NCBI GenBank assembly: GCA_964017195.1
Contig: CAXHKT010000177.1
Coordinates: 124,001-188,000 of the forward strand
From: Siderastrea radians
Taxonomy: Eukaryota; Cnidaria; Anthozoa; Scleractinia; Rhizangiidae
Length of the DNA stretch: 64,000 nt
Reading direction: 5' to 3'
Made by a program: the position numbers and the translations under genes
Notes under the pieces: generated by a model
What the model saw: the letters and a program-made list of their open reading frames with translations, nothing else
Databases searched by the model: none
What the model was told of the DNA's origin: nothing
Shown here: positions 11,525-23,005 of the stretch, piece after piece
Position numbering within the stretch: the stretch's first letter is position 1
How the letters are laid out: every line of letters starts with the position of its first letter

Positions 11525-11537
11525 TCAGGCCCCAAAA
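11510..11537 (+). repeat. Perfect inverted repeat, 10-bp arms, 8-nt loop
   Basis: TTTTGGGGCC at 11510-11519 is the exact reverse complement of GGCCCCAAAA at 11528-11537; the spacer is TTCCCTCA. The structure is present in most units. Variants break one arm without visible compensation, for example GGCCCCGAAA in several units at 16-30 kb, TTTTGAGGCC near 17324 and 18692, and TTTTTGGGCC in the 44-54 kb markers. Half A has only a degenerate equivalent, TTTTGGGGC with GCTCAAAA. Cruciform potential is inference. Confidence 0.85.
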
Positions 11538-11551
11538 AGCTCAAAAAGCTA
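11534..11551 (+). repeat. 9-bp tandem microduplication A5GCTC / A5GCTA
   Basis: AAAAAGCTC (11534-11542) is followed directly by AAAAAGCTA (11543-11551). Half A has a single related block (GGCTCAAAAAGG). The second copy probably arose inside half B after the dimer formed (inference). In the 44-54 kb marker units the first copy's C is replaced by A, giving the diagnostic GCTAAAAAAGCTAAC. Confidence 0.75.
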
Positions 11552-11566
11552 ACTGGCGCTCTCGGC

Positions 11567-11607
11567 TGCATGCACAAAGCTCCCAAATGCATTCAATCCC
11601 TTTGGGA
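11567..11607 (+). repeat. Palindrome cluster: TGCATGCA, AATGCATT and TCCCAAA/TTTGGGA dyad
   Basis: TGCATGCA (11567-11574) and AATGCATT (11586-11593) are perfect 8-bp palindromes. TCCCAAA (11581-11587) and TTTGGGA (11601-11607) form an inverted repeat with 7-bp arms and a 13-nt spacer that contains most of AATGCATT. Regional variants TTTTGGA (for example 17073, 18441, 24598) weaken the right arm. Confidence 0.75.
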
Positions 11608-12663
11608 CCATCCGAAAAAAATTCCTTTTGTGCAAAAGTACAAAGAAAGCGCGATATGTGCGATCCTTAGGGAAAAAACCCCATTTTGGGGCATTCCCAG
11701 AGGCTCAAAAAGGTGTTCTTATCTGCGCAATCTGTCTGCGCAAGGCTGCGCACTGGCCCAATAATAATGCAAATCCCTCGGGGCTATCAGAAAAAACAGT
11801 TTATTGTGTAGAAAGTCTGCGATTTTTTCGATAAGGTGGAAAAAACCCCCATTTTGGGGCCTTCCCTCAGGCCCCAAAAAGCTCAAAAAGCTAACTGGCG
11901 CTCTCGGCTGCATGCACAAAGCTCCCAAATGCATTCAATCCCTTTGGGACCATCCGAAAAAAATTCCTTTTGTGCAAAAGTACAAAGAAAGCGCGATATG
12001 TGCGATCCTTAGGGAAAAAACCCCATTTTGGGGCATTCCCAGAGGCTCAAAAAGGTGTTCTTATCTGCGCAATCTGTCTGCGCAAGGCTGCGCACTGGCC
12101 CAATAATAATGCAAATCCCTCGGGGCTATCAGAAAAAACAGTTTATTGTGTAGAAAGTCTGCGATTTTTTCAATAAGGTGGAAAAAACCCCCATTTTGGG
12201 GCCTTCCCTCAGGCCCCAAAAAGCTCAAAAAGCTAACTGGCGCTCTCGGCTGCATGCACAAAGCTCCCAAATGCATTCAATCCCTTTGGGACCATCCGAA
12301 AAAAATTCCTTTTGTGCAAAAGTACAAAGAAAGCGCGATATGTGCGATCCTTAGGGAAAAAACCCCATTTTGGGGCATTCCCAGAGGCTCAAAAAGGTGT
12401 TCTTATCTGCGCAATCTGTCTGCGCAAGGCTGCGCACTGGCCCAATAATAATGCAAATCCCTCGGGGCTATCAGAAAAAACAGTTTATTGTGTAGAAAGT
12501 CTGCGATTTTGTCGATAAGGTGGAAAAAAACCCCATTTTGGGGCCTTCCCTCAGGCCCCAAAAAGCTCAAAAAGCTAACTGGCGCTCTCGGCTGCATGCA
12601 CAAAGCTCCCAAATGCATTCAATCCCTTTGGGACCATCCGAAAAAAATTCCTTTTGTGCAAAA

Positions 12664-15600
12664 GTACAAAGAAAGCGCGATATGTGCGATCCTTAGGGAA
12701 AAAAACCCATTTTGGGGCATTCCCAGAGGCTCAAAAAGGTGTTCTTATCTGCGCAATCTGTCTGCGCAAGGCTGCGCACTGGCCCAATAATAATGCAAAT
12801 CCCTCGGGGCTATCAGAAGAAACAGTTTATTGTGTAGAAAGTCTGCGATTTTGTCGATAAGGTGGAAAAAACCCTCATTTTGGGGCCTTCCCTCAGGCCC
12901 CAAAAAGCTCAAAAAGCTAACTGGCGCTCTCGGCTGCATGCACAAAGCTCCCAAATGCATTCAATCCCTTTGGGACCATCCGAAAAAATTCCTTTTGTGC
13001 AAAAGTACAAAGAAAGCGCGATATGTGCGATCCTTAGGGAAAAAACCCCATTTTGGGGCATTACCAGAGGCTCAAAAAGGTGTTCTTATCTGCGCAATCT
13101 GTCTGCGCAAGGCTGCGCACTGGCCCAATAATAATGCAAATCCCTCGGGGCTATCAGAAAAAACAGTTTATTGTGTAGAAAGTCTGCGATTTTGTCGATA
13201 AGGTGGAAAAAACCCCCATTTTGGGGCCTTCCCTCAGGCCCCAAAAAGCTCAAAAAGCTAACTGGCGCTCTCGGCTGCACGCACAAAGCTCCCAAATGCA
13301 TTCAATCCCTTTGGGACCATCCGAAAAAAATTCCTTTTGTGCAAAAGTACAAAGAAAGCGCGATATGTGCGATCCTTAGGGAAAAAACCCCATTTTGGGG
13401 CATTCCCAGTGGCTCAAAAAGGTGTTCTTATCTGCGCATTCTCTAAGCACAAGGCTGCGCACTGGCCCAATAATAATGCAAATCCCTCGGGGCTATCAGA
13501 AAAAACAGTTTATTGTGTAGAAAGTCTGCGATTTTGTCGATAAGGTGGAAAAAAACCCCATTTTGGGGCCTTCGCTCAGGCCCCAAAAAGCTCAAAAAGC
13601 TAACTGGCGCTCTCGGCTGCATGCACAAAGCTCCCAAATGCATTCAATCCCTTTGGGACCATCCGAATAAAATTCCTTTTGTGCAAAAGTACAAAGAAAG
13701 CGCGATATGTGCGATCCTTAGGGAAAAAACCCCGTTTTGGGGCATTCCCAGAGGCTCAAAAAGGTGTTCTTATCTGCGCAATCTGTCTGCGCAAGGCTGC
13801 GCACTGGCCCAATAATAATGCAAATCCCTCGGGGCTATCAGAAAAAACAGTTTATTGTGTAGAAAGTCTGCGATTTTGTCGATAAGGTGGAAAACACCCC
13901 CATTTTGGGGCCTTCCCTCAGGCCCCAAAAAGCTCAAAAAGCTAACTGGCGCTCTCGGCTGCATGCACAAAGCTCCCAAATGCATCCAATCCCTTTGGGA
14001 CCATCCGAAAAAAATTCCTTTTGTGCAAAAGTACAAAGAAAGCGCGATATGTGCGATCCTTAGGGAAAAAACCCCATTTTGGGGCATTCCCAGAGGCTCA
14101 AATAGGTGTTCTTATCTGCGCAATCTGTCTGCGCAAGGCTGCGCACTGGCCCAATAATAATGCAAATCCCTCGGGGCTATCAGAAAAAACAGTTTATTGT
14201 GTAGAAAGTCTGCGATTTTGTCGATAAGGTGGAAAAAACCCCTATTTTGGGGCCTTCCCTCAAGCCCCAAAAAGCTCAAAAAGATAACTGGCGCTCTCGG
14301 CTGCATGCACAAAGCTCCCAAATGCATTCAATCCCTTTGGGACCATCCGAAAAAATTCCTTTTGTGCAAAAGTACAAAGAAAGCGCGATATGTGCGATCC
14401 TTAGGGAAAAAACCCCATTTTGGGGCATTCCCAGAGGGTCAAAAAGGTGTTCTTATCTGCGCAATCTGTCTGCGCAAGGCTGCGCACTGGCCCAATAATA
14501 ATGCAAATCCCTCGGCGCTATCAGAAAAAACAGTTTATTGTGTAGAAAGTCTGCGATTTTGTCGATAAGGTGGAAAAAAACCCCATTTTGCGGCCCTCCC
14601 TCAGGCCCCAAAAAGCTCAAAAAGCTAACTGGCGCTCTCGGCTGCATGCACAAAGCTCCCAAATGCATTCAATCCCTTTGGGACCATCCGAAAAAATTCC
14701 TTTTGTGCAAAAGTACAAAGAAAGCGCGATATGTGCGATCCTTAGGGAAAAAACCCCATTTTGGGGTATTCCCAGAGGCTCAAAAAGATGTTCTTATCTG
14801 TGCAATCTGTCTGCGCAAGGCTGCGCACTGGCCCACTAATAATGCAAATCCCTCGGGACTATCAGAAAAAACAGTTTATTGTGTAGAAAGTCTGCGATTT
14901 TGTCGATAAGGTGGAAAAAACCCCCATTTTGGGGCCTTCCCTCAGGCCCCAAAAAGCTCAAAAAGCTAACTGGCGCTCTCGGCTGCATGCACAAAGCTCC
15001 CAAATGCATTCAATCCCTTTGGGACCATCCGAAAAAAATTCCTTTTGTGCAAAAGTACAAGGAAAGCGCGATATGTGCGATCCTTAGGGAAAAAACCCCA
15101 TTTTGGGGCATTACCAGAGGCTCAAAAAGGTGTTCTTATCTGCGCAATCTGTCTGCGCAAGGCTGCGCACTGGCCCAATAATAATGCAAATCCCTCGGGG
15201 CTATCAGAAAAAACAGTTTATTGTGTAGAAAGTCTGCGATTTTGTCGATAAGGTGGAAAAAAACCCCATTTTGGGGCCTTCCCTCAGGCCCCCAAAAGCT
15301 CAAAAAGCTAACTGGCGCTCTCGGCTGCATGCACAAAGCTCCCAAATGCATTCAATCCCTTTGGGACCATCCGAAAAAAATTCCTTTTGTGGAAAAGTAC
15401 AAAGAAAGCGCGATATGTGCGATCCTTAGGGAAAAAACCCCATTTTGGGGCATTCCCAGAGGCTCAAAAAGGTTTTCTTGTCTGCGCAATCTGTCTGCGC
15501 AAGGCTGCGCACTGGCCCAATAATAATGCAAATCCCTCGGGGCTATCAGAAGAAACAGTTTATTGTGTAGAAAGTCTGCGATTTTGTCGATAAGGTGGAA

Positions 15601-15912
15601 AAAACCCCCATTTTGGGGCCTTCCCTCAGGCCCCAAAAAGCTCAAAAAGCTTACTGGCGCTCTCGGCTGCATGCACAAAGCTCCCAAATGCATTCAATCC
15701 CTTTGGGATCATCCGAAAAAAATTCCTTTTGTGCAAAAGTACAAAGAAAGCGCGATATGTGCAATCCTTATGGAAAAAACCCCATTTTGCTTCATTCCCA
15801 GAGGCTCAAAAAGGTGTTCTTATCTGCGCAATCTGTCTGCGCAAGGCTGCGCACTGGCCCAATAATAATGCAAATCCCTCGGGGCTATCAGAAAAAAACA
15901 GTTTATTGTGTA
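12664..15912 (+). repeat. ~3.3-kb block (copy 2 of 1370-4620)
   Basis: Offset from copy 1 is 11,292-11,295 bp, about 33 units. The offset drifts by a base or so because of homopolymer indels. Private changes include AAAACACCCCC near 13892, CCTCAAGCCCC near 14261 and TTATGGAAAAAACC near 15768. The preceding ~750 bp (12403 to about 13150) also match 10352 to about 11100 at a 6-unit offset (2051 bp), so this block was assembled by more than one event. Confidence 0.85.
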
Positions 15913-17018
15913 GAAAGTCTGCGATTTTGTCGATAAGGTGGAAAAAAAAACCCATTTTGGGGCCTTCCCTCAGGCCCCAAAAAGCTCAAAAAGCTAACTG
16001 GCGCTCTCGGCTGCATGCACAAAGCTCCCAAATGCATTCAATCCCTTTGGGACCATCCGAAAAAAATTCCTTTTGTGCAAAAGTACAAAGAAAGCGCGAT
16101 ATGTGCGATCCTTAGGGAAAAAACCCCATTTTGGGGCATTCCCAGAGGCTCAAAAAGGTGTTCTTATCTGCGCAATCTGTCTGCACAAGGCTGCGCACTG
16201 GCCCAATAATAATGCAAATCCCTCGGGGCTATCAGAAAAAACAGTTTATTGTGTAGAAAGTCTGCGATTTTGTCGATAAGGTGGAAAAAACCCCCATTTT
16301 GGGGCCTTCCCTCAGGCCCCGAAAAGCTCAAAAAGCTAACTGGCGCTCTCGGCTGCATGCACAAAGCTCCCAAATGCATTCAATCCCTTTGGGACCATCC
16401 GAAAAAAATTCCTTTTGTGCAAAAGTACAAAGAAAGCGCGATATGTGCGATCCTTAGGGAAAAAACCCCATTTTGGGGCATTCCCAGAGGCTCAAAAGGG
16501 TGTTCTTATCTGCGCAATCTGTCTGCGCAAGGCTGTGCACTGGCCCAATAATAATGCAAATCCCTCGGGGCTATCAGAAAAAACAGTTTATTGTGTAGAA
16601 AGTCTGCGATTTTGTCGATAAGGTGGAAAAAAACCCAATTTTGGGGCCTTCCCTCAGGCCCCAAAAAGCTCAAAAAGCTAACTGGCGCTCTCGGCTTCAT
16701 GCACAAAGCTCCCAAATGCATTCAATCCCTTTGGGACCATCCGAAAAAAATTCCTTTTGTGCAAAAGTACAAAGAAAGCGCGATATGTGCGATCCTTAGG
16801 GAAAAAACCCCATTTTGGGCATTCCCAGAGGCTCAAAAACGTGTTCTTATCTGCGCAATCTGTCTGCGCAAGGCTGCGCACTGGCCCAATAATAATGCAA
16901 ATCCCTCGGGGCTATCAGAAAAAACAGTTTATTGTGTAGAAAGTCTGCGATTTTGTCGATAAGGTGGAAAAAAACCCCATTTTGGGGCCTTCCCTCAGGC
17001 CCCAAAAAGCTCAAAAAG

Positions 17019-19600
17019 CTAACTGGCGCTCTCGGCTGCATGCACAAAGCTCCCAAATGCATTCAATCCCTTTTGGACCATCCGAAAAAAATTCCTTTTG
17101 TGCAAAAGTACAAAGAAAGCGCCATGTGTGCGATCCTTAGGGAAAAAATCCCATTTTGGGGCATTCCCAGAGCTCAAAAAGGTGTTCTTATCTGCGCAAT
17201 CTGTCTGCGCAAGGCTGCGCACTGGCCCACTAATAATGCAAATCCCTCGGGGCTATCAGAAAAAACAGTTTATTGTGTAGAAAGTCTGCGATTTTGTCGA
17301 TAAGGTGGAAAAAACCCCCATTTTGAGGCCTTCCCTCAGGCCCCAAAAAGCTCAAAAAGCTAACTGGCGCTCTCGGCTGCATGCACAAAGCTGCCAAATG
17401 CATTCAATCCCTTTGGGACCATCCGAAAAAAATCCTTTTGTGCAAAAGTACAAAGAAAGCGCCATATGTGCGATCCTTAGGGAAAAAACCCCATTTTGGG
17501 GCATTCCCAGAGGCTCAAAAAGGTGTTCTTATCTGCGCAATCTGTCTGCGCAAGGCTGCGCACTGGCCCAATAATAATGCAAATCCCTCGGGGCTATCAG
17601 AAAAAACAGTTTATTGTGTAGAAAGTCTGCGATTTTGTCGATAAGGTGGAAAAAAAACCCATTTTGGGGCCTTCCCTCAGGCCCCAAAAAGCTCAAAAAG
17701 CTAACTGGCGCTTTCGGCTGCATGCACAAAGCTCCCAAATGCATTCAATCCCTTTGGGACCATCCGAAAAAAATTCCTTTTGTGCAAAAGTACAAAGAAA
17801 GCGCCATATGTGCGATCATTAGGGAAAAAACCCCATTTTGGGGCATTCCCAGAGGCTCAAAAAGGTGTTCTTATCTGCGCAATCTGTCTGCGCAAGGCTG
17901 CGCACTGGCCCAATAATAATGCAAATCCCTCGGGGCTATCAGAAAAAACAGTTTATTGTGTAGAAAGTCTGCGATTTTGTCGATAAGGTGGAAAAAAAAC
18001 CCCATTTTGGGGCCTTCCCTCAGGCCCCAAAAAGCTCAAAAAGCTAACTGGCGCTCTCGGCTGCATGCACAAAGCTCCCAAATGCATTCAATCCCTTTGG
18101 GACCATCCGAAAAAAATTCCTTTTGTGCAAAAGTACAAAGAAACCGCCATATGTGCGATCCTTAGGGAAAAAACCCCATTTTGGGGGCATTCCCAGAGGC
18201 TCAAAAAGGTGTTCTTATCTGCGCAATCTGTCCGCGCAAGGCTGCGCACTGGCCCAATAATAATGCAAATCCCTCGGGGCTATCAGAAAAAACAGTTTAT
18301 TGTGTAGAAAGTCTGCGATTTTGTCGATAAGGTGGAAAAAATCCCCATTTTGGGGCCTTCCCTCAGGCCCCAAAAAGCTCAAAAAGCTAACTGGCGCTCT
18401 CGGCTGCATGCACAAAGCTCCCAAATGCATTCAATCCCTTTTGGACCATCCGAAAAAAATTCCTTTTGTGCAAAAGTACAAAGAAAGCGCCATGTGTGCG
18501 ATCCTTAGGGAAAAAATCCCATTTTGGGGCATTCCCAGAGCTCAAAAAGGTGTTCTTATCTGCGCAATCTGTCTGCGCAAGGCTGCGCACTGGCCCACTA
18601 ATAATGCAAATCCCTCGGGGCTATCAGAAAAAACAGTTTATTGTGTAGAAAGTCTGCGATTTTGTCGATAAGGTGGAAAAAACCCCCATTTTGAGGCCTT
18701 CCCTCAGGCCCCAAAAAGCTCAAAAAGCTAACTGGCGCTCTCGGCTGCATGCACAAAGCTCCCAAATGCATTCAATCCCTTTGGGACCATCCGAAAAAAA
18801 TTCCTTTTGTGCAAAAGTACAAAGAAAGCGCCATATGTGCGATCCTTAGGGAAAAAACCCCATTTTGGGGCATTCCCAGAGGCTCAAAAAGGTGTTCTTA
18901 TCTGCGCAATCTGTCTGCGCAAGGCTGCGCACTGGCCCAATAATAATGCAAATCCCTCGGGGCTATCAGAAAAAACAGTTTATTGTGTAGAAAGTCTGCG
19001 ATTTTGTCGATAAGGTGGAAAAAAAACCCCATTTTGGGGCCTTCCCTCAGGCCCCAAAAAGCTCAAAAAGCTAACTGGCGCTCTCGGCTGCATGCACAAA
19101 GCTCCCAAATGCATTCAATCCCTTTGGGACCATCCGAAAAAAATTCCTTTTGTGCAAAAGTACAAAGAAACCGCCATATGTGCGATCCTTAGGGAAAAAA
19201 CCCCATTTTGGGGGCATTCCCAGAGGCTCAAAAAGGTGTTCTTATCTGCGCAATCTGTCTGCGCAAGGCTGCGCACTGGCCCAATAATAATGCAAATCCC
19301 TCGGGGCTATCAGAAAAAACAGTTTATTGTGTAGAAAGTCTGCGATTTTGTCGATAAGGTGGAAAAAATCCCCATTTTGGGGCCTTCCCTCAGGCCCCAA
19401 AAAGCTCAAAAAGCTAACTGGCGCTTTCGGCTGCATGCACAAAGCTCCCAAATGCATTCAATCCCTTTGGGATCATCCGAAAAAAATTCCTTTTGTGCAA
19501 AAGTACAAAGAAAGCGCCATATGTGCGATCCTTAGGGAAAAAACCCCATTTTGGGGCATTCCCAGAGGCTCAAAAAGGTGTTCTTATCTGCGCAATCTGT
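17019..19600 (+). repeat. Nested 4-unit and 3-unit duplications
   Basis: The rare pair TTTTGGACC plus GCGCCATGTG with GGGAAAAAATCCC and CCCAGAGCTC occurs at 17072-17175 and again 1368 bp later. The stretch at about 17956-18300, with AAACCGCCATATG, recurs 1027 bp later. The two periods overlap, so at least two events are layered here. One private difference is TGTCCGCGCAAGG near 18230 against TGTCTGCGCAAGG in the later copy. Confidence 0.75.
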
Positions 19601-20269
19601 CTGCACAAGGCTGCGCACTGGCCCAATAATAATGCAAATCCCTCGGGGCTATCAGAAAAAACAGTTTATTGTGTAGAAAGTCTGCGATTTTGTCGATAAG
19701 GTGGAAAAAAAACCCCATTTTGGGGCCTTCCGTCAGGCCCCAAAAAGCTCAAAAAGCTAACTGGCGCTCTCGGCTGCATGCACAAAGCTCCCAAATGCAT
19801 TCAATCCCTTTGGGACCATCCGAAAAAAATTCCTTTTGTGCAAAAGTACAAAGAAAGCGCCATATGTGCGATCCTTAGGGAAAAAACCCCATTTTGGGGC
19901 ATTCCCAGAGGCTCAAAAAGGTGTTCTTATCTGCGCAATCTGTCTGCACAAGGCTGCGCACTGGCCCAATAATAATGCAAATCCCTCGGGGCTATCAGAA
20001 AAAACAGTTTATTGTGTAGAAAGTCTGCGATTTTGTCGATAAGGTGGAAAAAACCCCCATTTTGGGGCCTTCCCTCAGGCCCCGAAAAGCTCAAAAAGCT
20101 AACTGGCGCTCTCGGCTGCATGCACAAAGCTCCCAAATGCATTCAATCCCTTTGGGACCATCCGAAAAAAATTCCTTTTGTGCAAAAGTACAAAGAAAGC
20201 GCGATATGTGCGATCCTTAGGGAAAAAACCCCATTTTGGGGCATTCCCAGAGGCTCAAAAAGGTGTTCT

Positions 20270-22500
20270 TATCTGCGCAATCTGTCTGCGCAAGGCTGCG
20301 CACTGGCCCAATAATAATGCAAATCCCTCGGGGCTATCAGAAAAAACAGTTTATTGTGTAGAAAGTCTGCGATTTTGTCGATAAGGTGGAAAAAAACCCC
20401 ATTTTGGGGCCTTCCCTCAGGCCCCAAAAAGCTCAAAAAGCTAACTGGCGCTCTCGGCTGCATGCACAAAGCTCCCAAATGCATTCAATCCCTTTGGGAC
20501 CATCCGAAAAAAATTCCTTTTGTGCAAAAGTACAAAGAAAGCGCGATATGTGCGATCCTTAGGGAAAAAACCCCATTTTGGGCATTCCCAGAGGCTCAAA
20601 AACGTGTTCTTATCTGCGCAATCTGTCTGCGCAAGGCTGCGCACTGGCCCAATAATAATGCAAATCCCTCGGGGCTATCAGAAAAAACAGTTTATTGTGT
20701 AGAAAGTCTGCGATTTTGTCGATAAGGTGGAAAAGAAACCCATTTTGGGGCCTTCCCTCAGGCCCCAAAAAGCTCAAAAAGCTAACTGGCGCTCTCGGCT
20801 GCATGCACAAAGCTCCCAAATGCATTCAATCCCTTTTGCACCATCCGAAAAAAATTCCTTTTGTGCAAAAGTACAAAGAAAGCGCCATGTGTGCGATCCT
20901 TAGGGAAAAAACCCCATTTTGGGGCATTCCCAGAGGCTCAAAAAGGTGTTCTTATCTGCGCAATCTGTCTGCGCAAGGCTGCGCAATGGCCCACTAATAA
21001 TGCAAATCCCTCGGGGCTATCAGAAAAAACAGTTTATTGTGTAGAAAGTCTGCGATTTTGTCGATAAGGTGGAAAAAACCCCCATTTTGAGGCCTTCCCT
21101 CAGGCCCCAAAAAGCTCAAAAAGCTAACTGGCGCTCTCGGCTGCATGCACAAAGCTCCCAAATGCATTCAATCACTTTGGGACCATCCGAAAAAAATTCC
21201 TTTTGTGCAAAAGTACAAAGAAAGCGCCATATGTGCGATCCTTAGGGAAAAAACCCCATTTTGGGGCATTCCCAGAGGCTCAAAAAGGTGTTCTTATCTG
21301 CGCAATCTGTCTGCGCAAGGCTGCGCACTGGCCCAATAATAATGCAAATCCCTCGGGGCTATCAGAAAAAACAGTTTATTGTGTAGAAAGTCTGCGATTT
21401 TGTCGATAAGGTGGAAAAAAACCCCATTTTGGGGCCTTCCCTCAGGCCCCAAAAAGCTCAAAAAGCTAACTGGCGCTTTCGGCTGCATGCACAAAGCTCC
21501 CAAATGCATTCAATCCCTTTGGGACCATCCGAAAAAAATTCCTTTTGTGCAAAAGTACAAAGAAAGCGCCATATGTGCGATCATTAGGGAAAAAACCCCA
21601 TTTTGGGGCATTCCCAGAGGCTCAAAAAGGTGTTCTTATCTGCGCAATCTGTCTGCGCAAAGCTGCGCACTGGCCCAATAATAATGCAAATCCCTCGGGG
21701 CTATCAGAAAAAACAGTTTATTGTGTAGAAAGTCTGCGATTTTGTCGATAAGGTGGAAAAAAACCCCCATTTTGGGGCCTTCCCTCAGGCCCCAAAAAGC
21801 TCAAAAAGCTAACTGGCGCTCTCGGCTGCATGCACAAAGCTCCCAAATGCATTCAATCCCTTTGGGACCATCCGAAAAAAATTCCTTTTGTGCAAAAGTA
21901 CAAAGAAACCGCCATATGTGCGATCCTTAGGGAAAAAACCCCATTTTGGGGGCATTCCCAGAGGCTCAAAAAGGTGTTCTTATCTGCGCAATCTGTCTGC
22001 GCAAGGCTGCGCACTGGCCCAATAATAATGCAAATCCCTCGGGGCTATCAGAAAAAACAGTTTATTGTGTAGAAAGTCTGCGATTTTGTCGATAAGGTGG
22101 AAAAAACCCCCATTTTGGGGCCTTCCCTCAGGCCCCAAAAAGCACAAAAAGCTAACTGGCGCTCTCGGCTGCATGCACAAAGCTCCCAAATGCATTCAAT
22201 CCCTTTGGGACCATCCGAAAAAGATTCCTTTTGTGCAAAAGTACAAAGAAAGCGCCATATGTGCGATCCTTAGGGAAAAAACCCCATTTTGGGGCATTCC
22301 CAGAGGCTCAAAAAGGTGTTCTTATCTGCGCAATCTGTCTGCGCAAGGCTGCGCACTGGCCCAATAATAATGCAAATCCCTCGGGGCTATCAGAAAAAAC
22401 AGTTTATTGTGTAGAAAGTCTGCGATTTTGTCGATAAGGTGGAAAAAATCCCCATTTTGGGGCCTTCCCTCAGGCCCCAAAAAGCTCAAAAAGCTAACTG
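20270..22500 (+). repeat. ~2.2-kb block duplicated 11 units (3762 bp) downstream
   Basis: Variants here reappear at 24.03-26.3 kb with a constant 3762-bp offset (11 x 342). They include CATTTTGGGCATTCC with CAAAAACGTG, TTTTGAGGCC, GATCATTAGGG, AAACCGCCATATG, AAAAGCACAAAAAGC and CGAAAAAGATTCC. Private changes include CTTTTGCACC near 20833, GCGCAATGGCCC near 20983 and AATCACTTTGG near 21173. Confidence 0.8.
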
Positions 22501-23005
22501 GCGCTCTCGGCTGCATGCACAAAGCTCCCAAATGCATTCAATCCCTTTGGGATCATCCGAAAAAAATTCCTTTTGTGCAAAAGTACAAAGAAAGCGCCAT
22601 ATGTGCGATCCTTAGGGAAAAAACCCCATTTTGGGGCATTCCCAGAGGCTCAAAAAGGTGTTCTTATCTGCGCAATCTGTCTGCGCAAGGCTGCGCACTG
22701 GCCCAATAATAATGCAAATCCCTCGGGGCTATCAGAAAAAACAGTTTATTGTGTAGAAAGTCTGCGATTTTGTCGATAAGGTGGAAAAAATCCCCATTTT
22801 GGGGCCTTCCCTCAGGCCCCGAAAAGCTCAAAAAGCTAACTGGCGCTCTCGGCTGCATGCACAAAGCTCCCAAATGCATTCAATCCCTTTGGGACCATCC
22901 GAAAAAAATTCCTTTTGTGCAAAAGTACAAAGAAAGCGCCATATGTGCGATCCTTAGGGAAAAAGCCCCATTTTGGGGCATTCCCAGAGGCTCAAAAAGG
23001 TGTTC

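Larger units (their letters stand above)
11296..11637 (+). repeat. Representative consensus-like 342-bp unit
   Basis: This unit and its neighbours at 11638, 11980 and 12322 are each exactly 342 bp and carry the commonest base at nearly all variable sites, so this one serves as the reference. It has 160 G+C (46.8%) and 12 CpG dinucleotides. From its start: GCGCGATATG, GATCCTTAGGG, the half A box at 11337, three TGCGCA motifs, TAATAATGCAAAT, GTTTATTGTGTAG, GTCGATAAGGTGG, the half B box at 11505, the 10-bp-arm inverted repeat, the A5GCT microduplication, GGCGCTCTCGG, TGCATGCA, and the TCCCAAA/TTTGGGA dyad. Length 342 is divisible by 3, so every reading frame recurs unchanged from unit to unit. 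Confidence 0.95.
11505..11678 (+). repeat. Half-unit B (174 bp) of the ancestral dimer
   Basis: This half starts at the second CCCCATTTTGGGGCCTTCCC box and runs across the arbitrary GTAC unit boundary to the next half A box at 11679. It is 6 bp longer than half A. Part of the difference is a 9-bp tandem copy (AAAAAGCTC then AAAAAGCTA) where half A has only one such block. It carries the strongest inverted repeats of the unit. The homology with half A is visible by eye; its exact identity was not computed. Confidence 0.85.

Noticed and set aside
11510..11537. Rho-independent terminator at the GC-rich hairpin
   Set aside because: The stem is followed by A-rich and not T-rich sequence on the + strand. 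The setting is satellite DNA with no gene to terminate. The TTTT on the reverse strand is part of the stem itself.
11296..11637. Human-type alpha satellite or CENP-B box (NTTCGNNNNANNCGGGN)
   Set aside because: A unit length of 2 x ~171 bp invites the comparison, but I recognise no alpha-satellite sequence. Scanning both strands of the representative unit found no match to the box. GTTCGTTTTG variants near 45134 and 46503 lack the CGGG part.
11462..11764. Recurring ~100-residue + strand open frame, with 68- and 71-residue companions, in almost every unit
   Set aside because: The frames recur only because 342 is a multiple of 3. They overlap each other on both strands, end at the invariant TAATAA, are broken or extended by ordinary indels, and show no recognisable domain, ribosome-binding or splice context.
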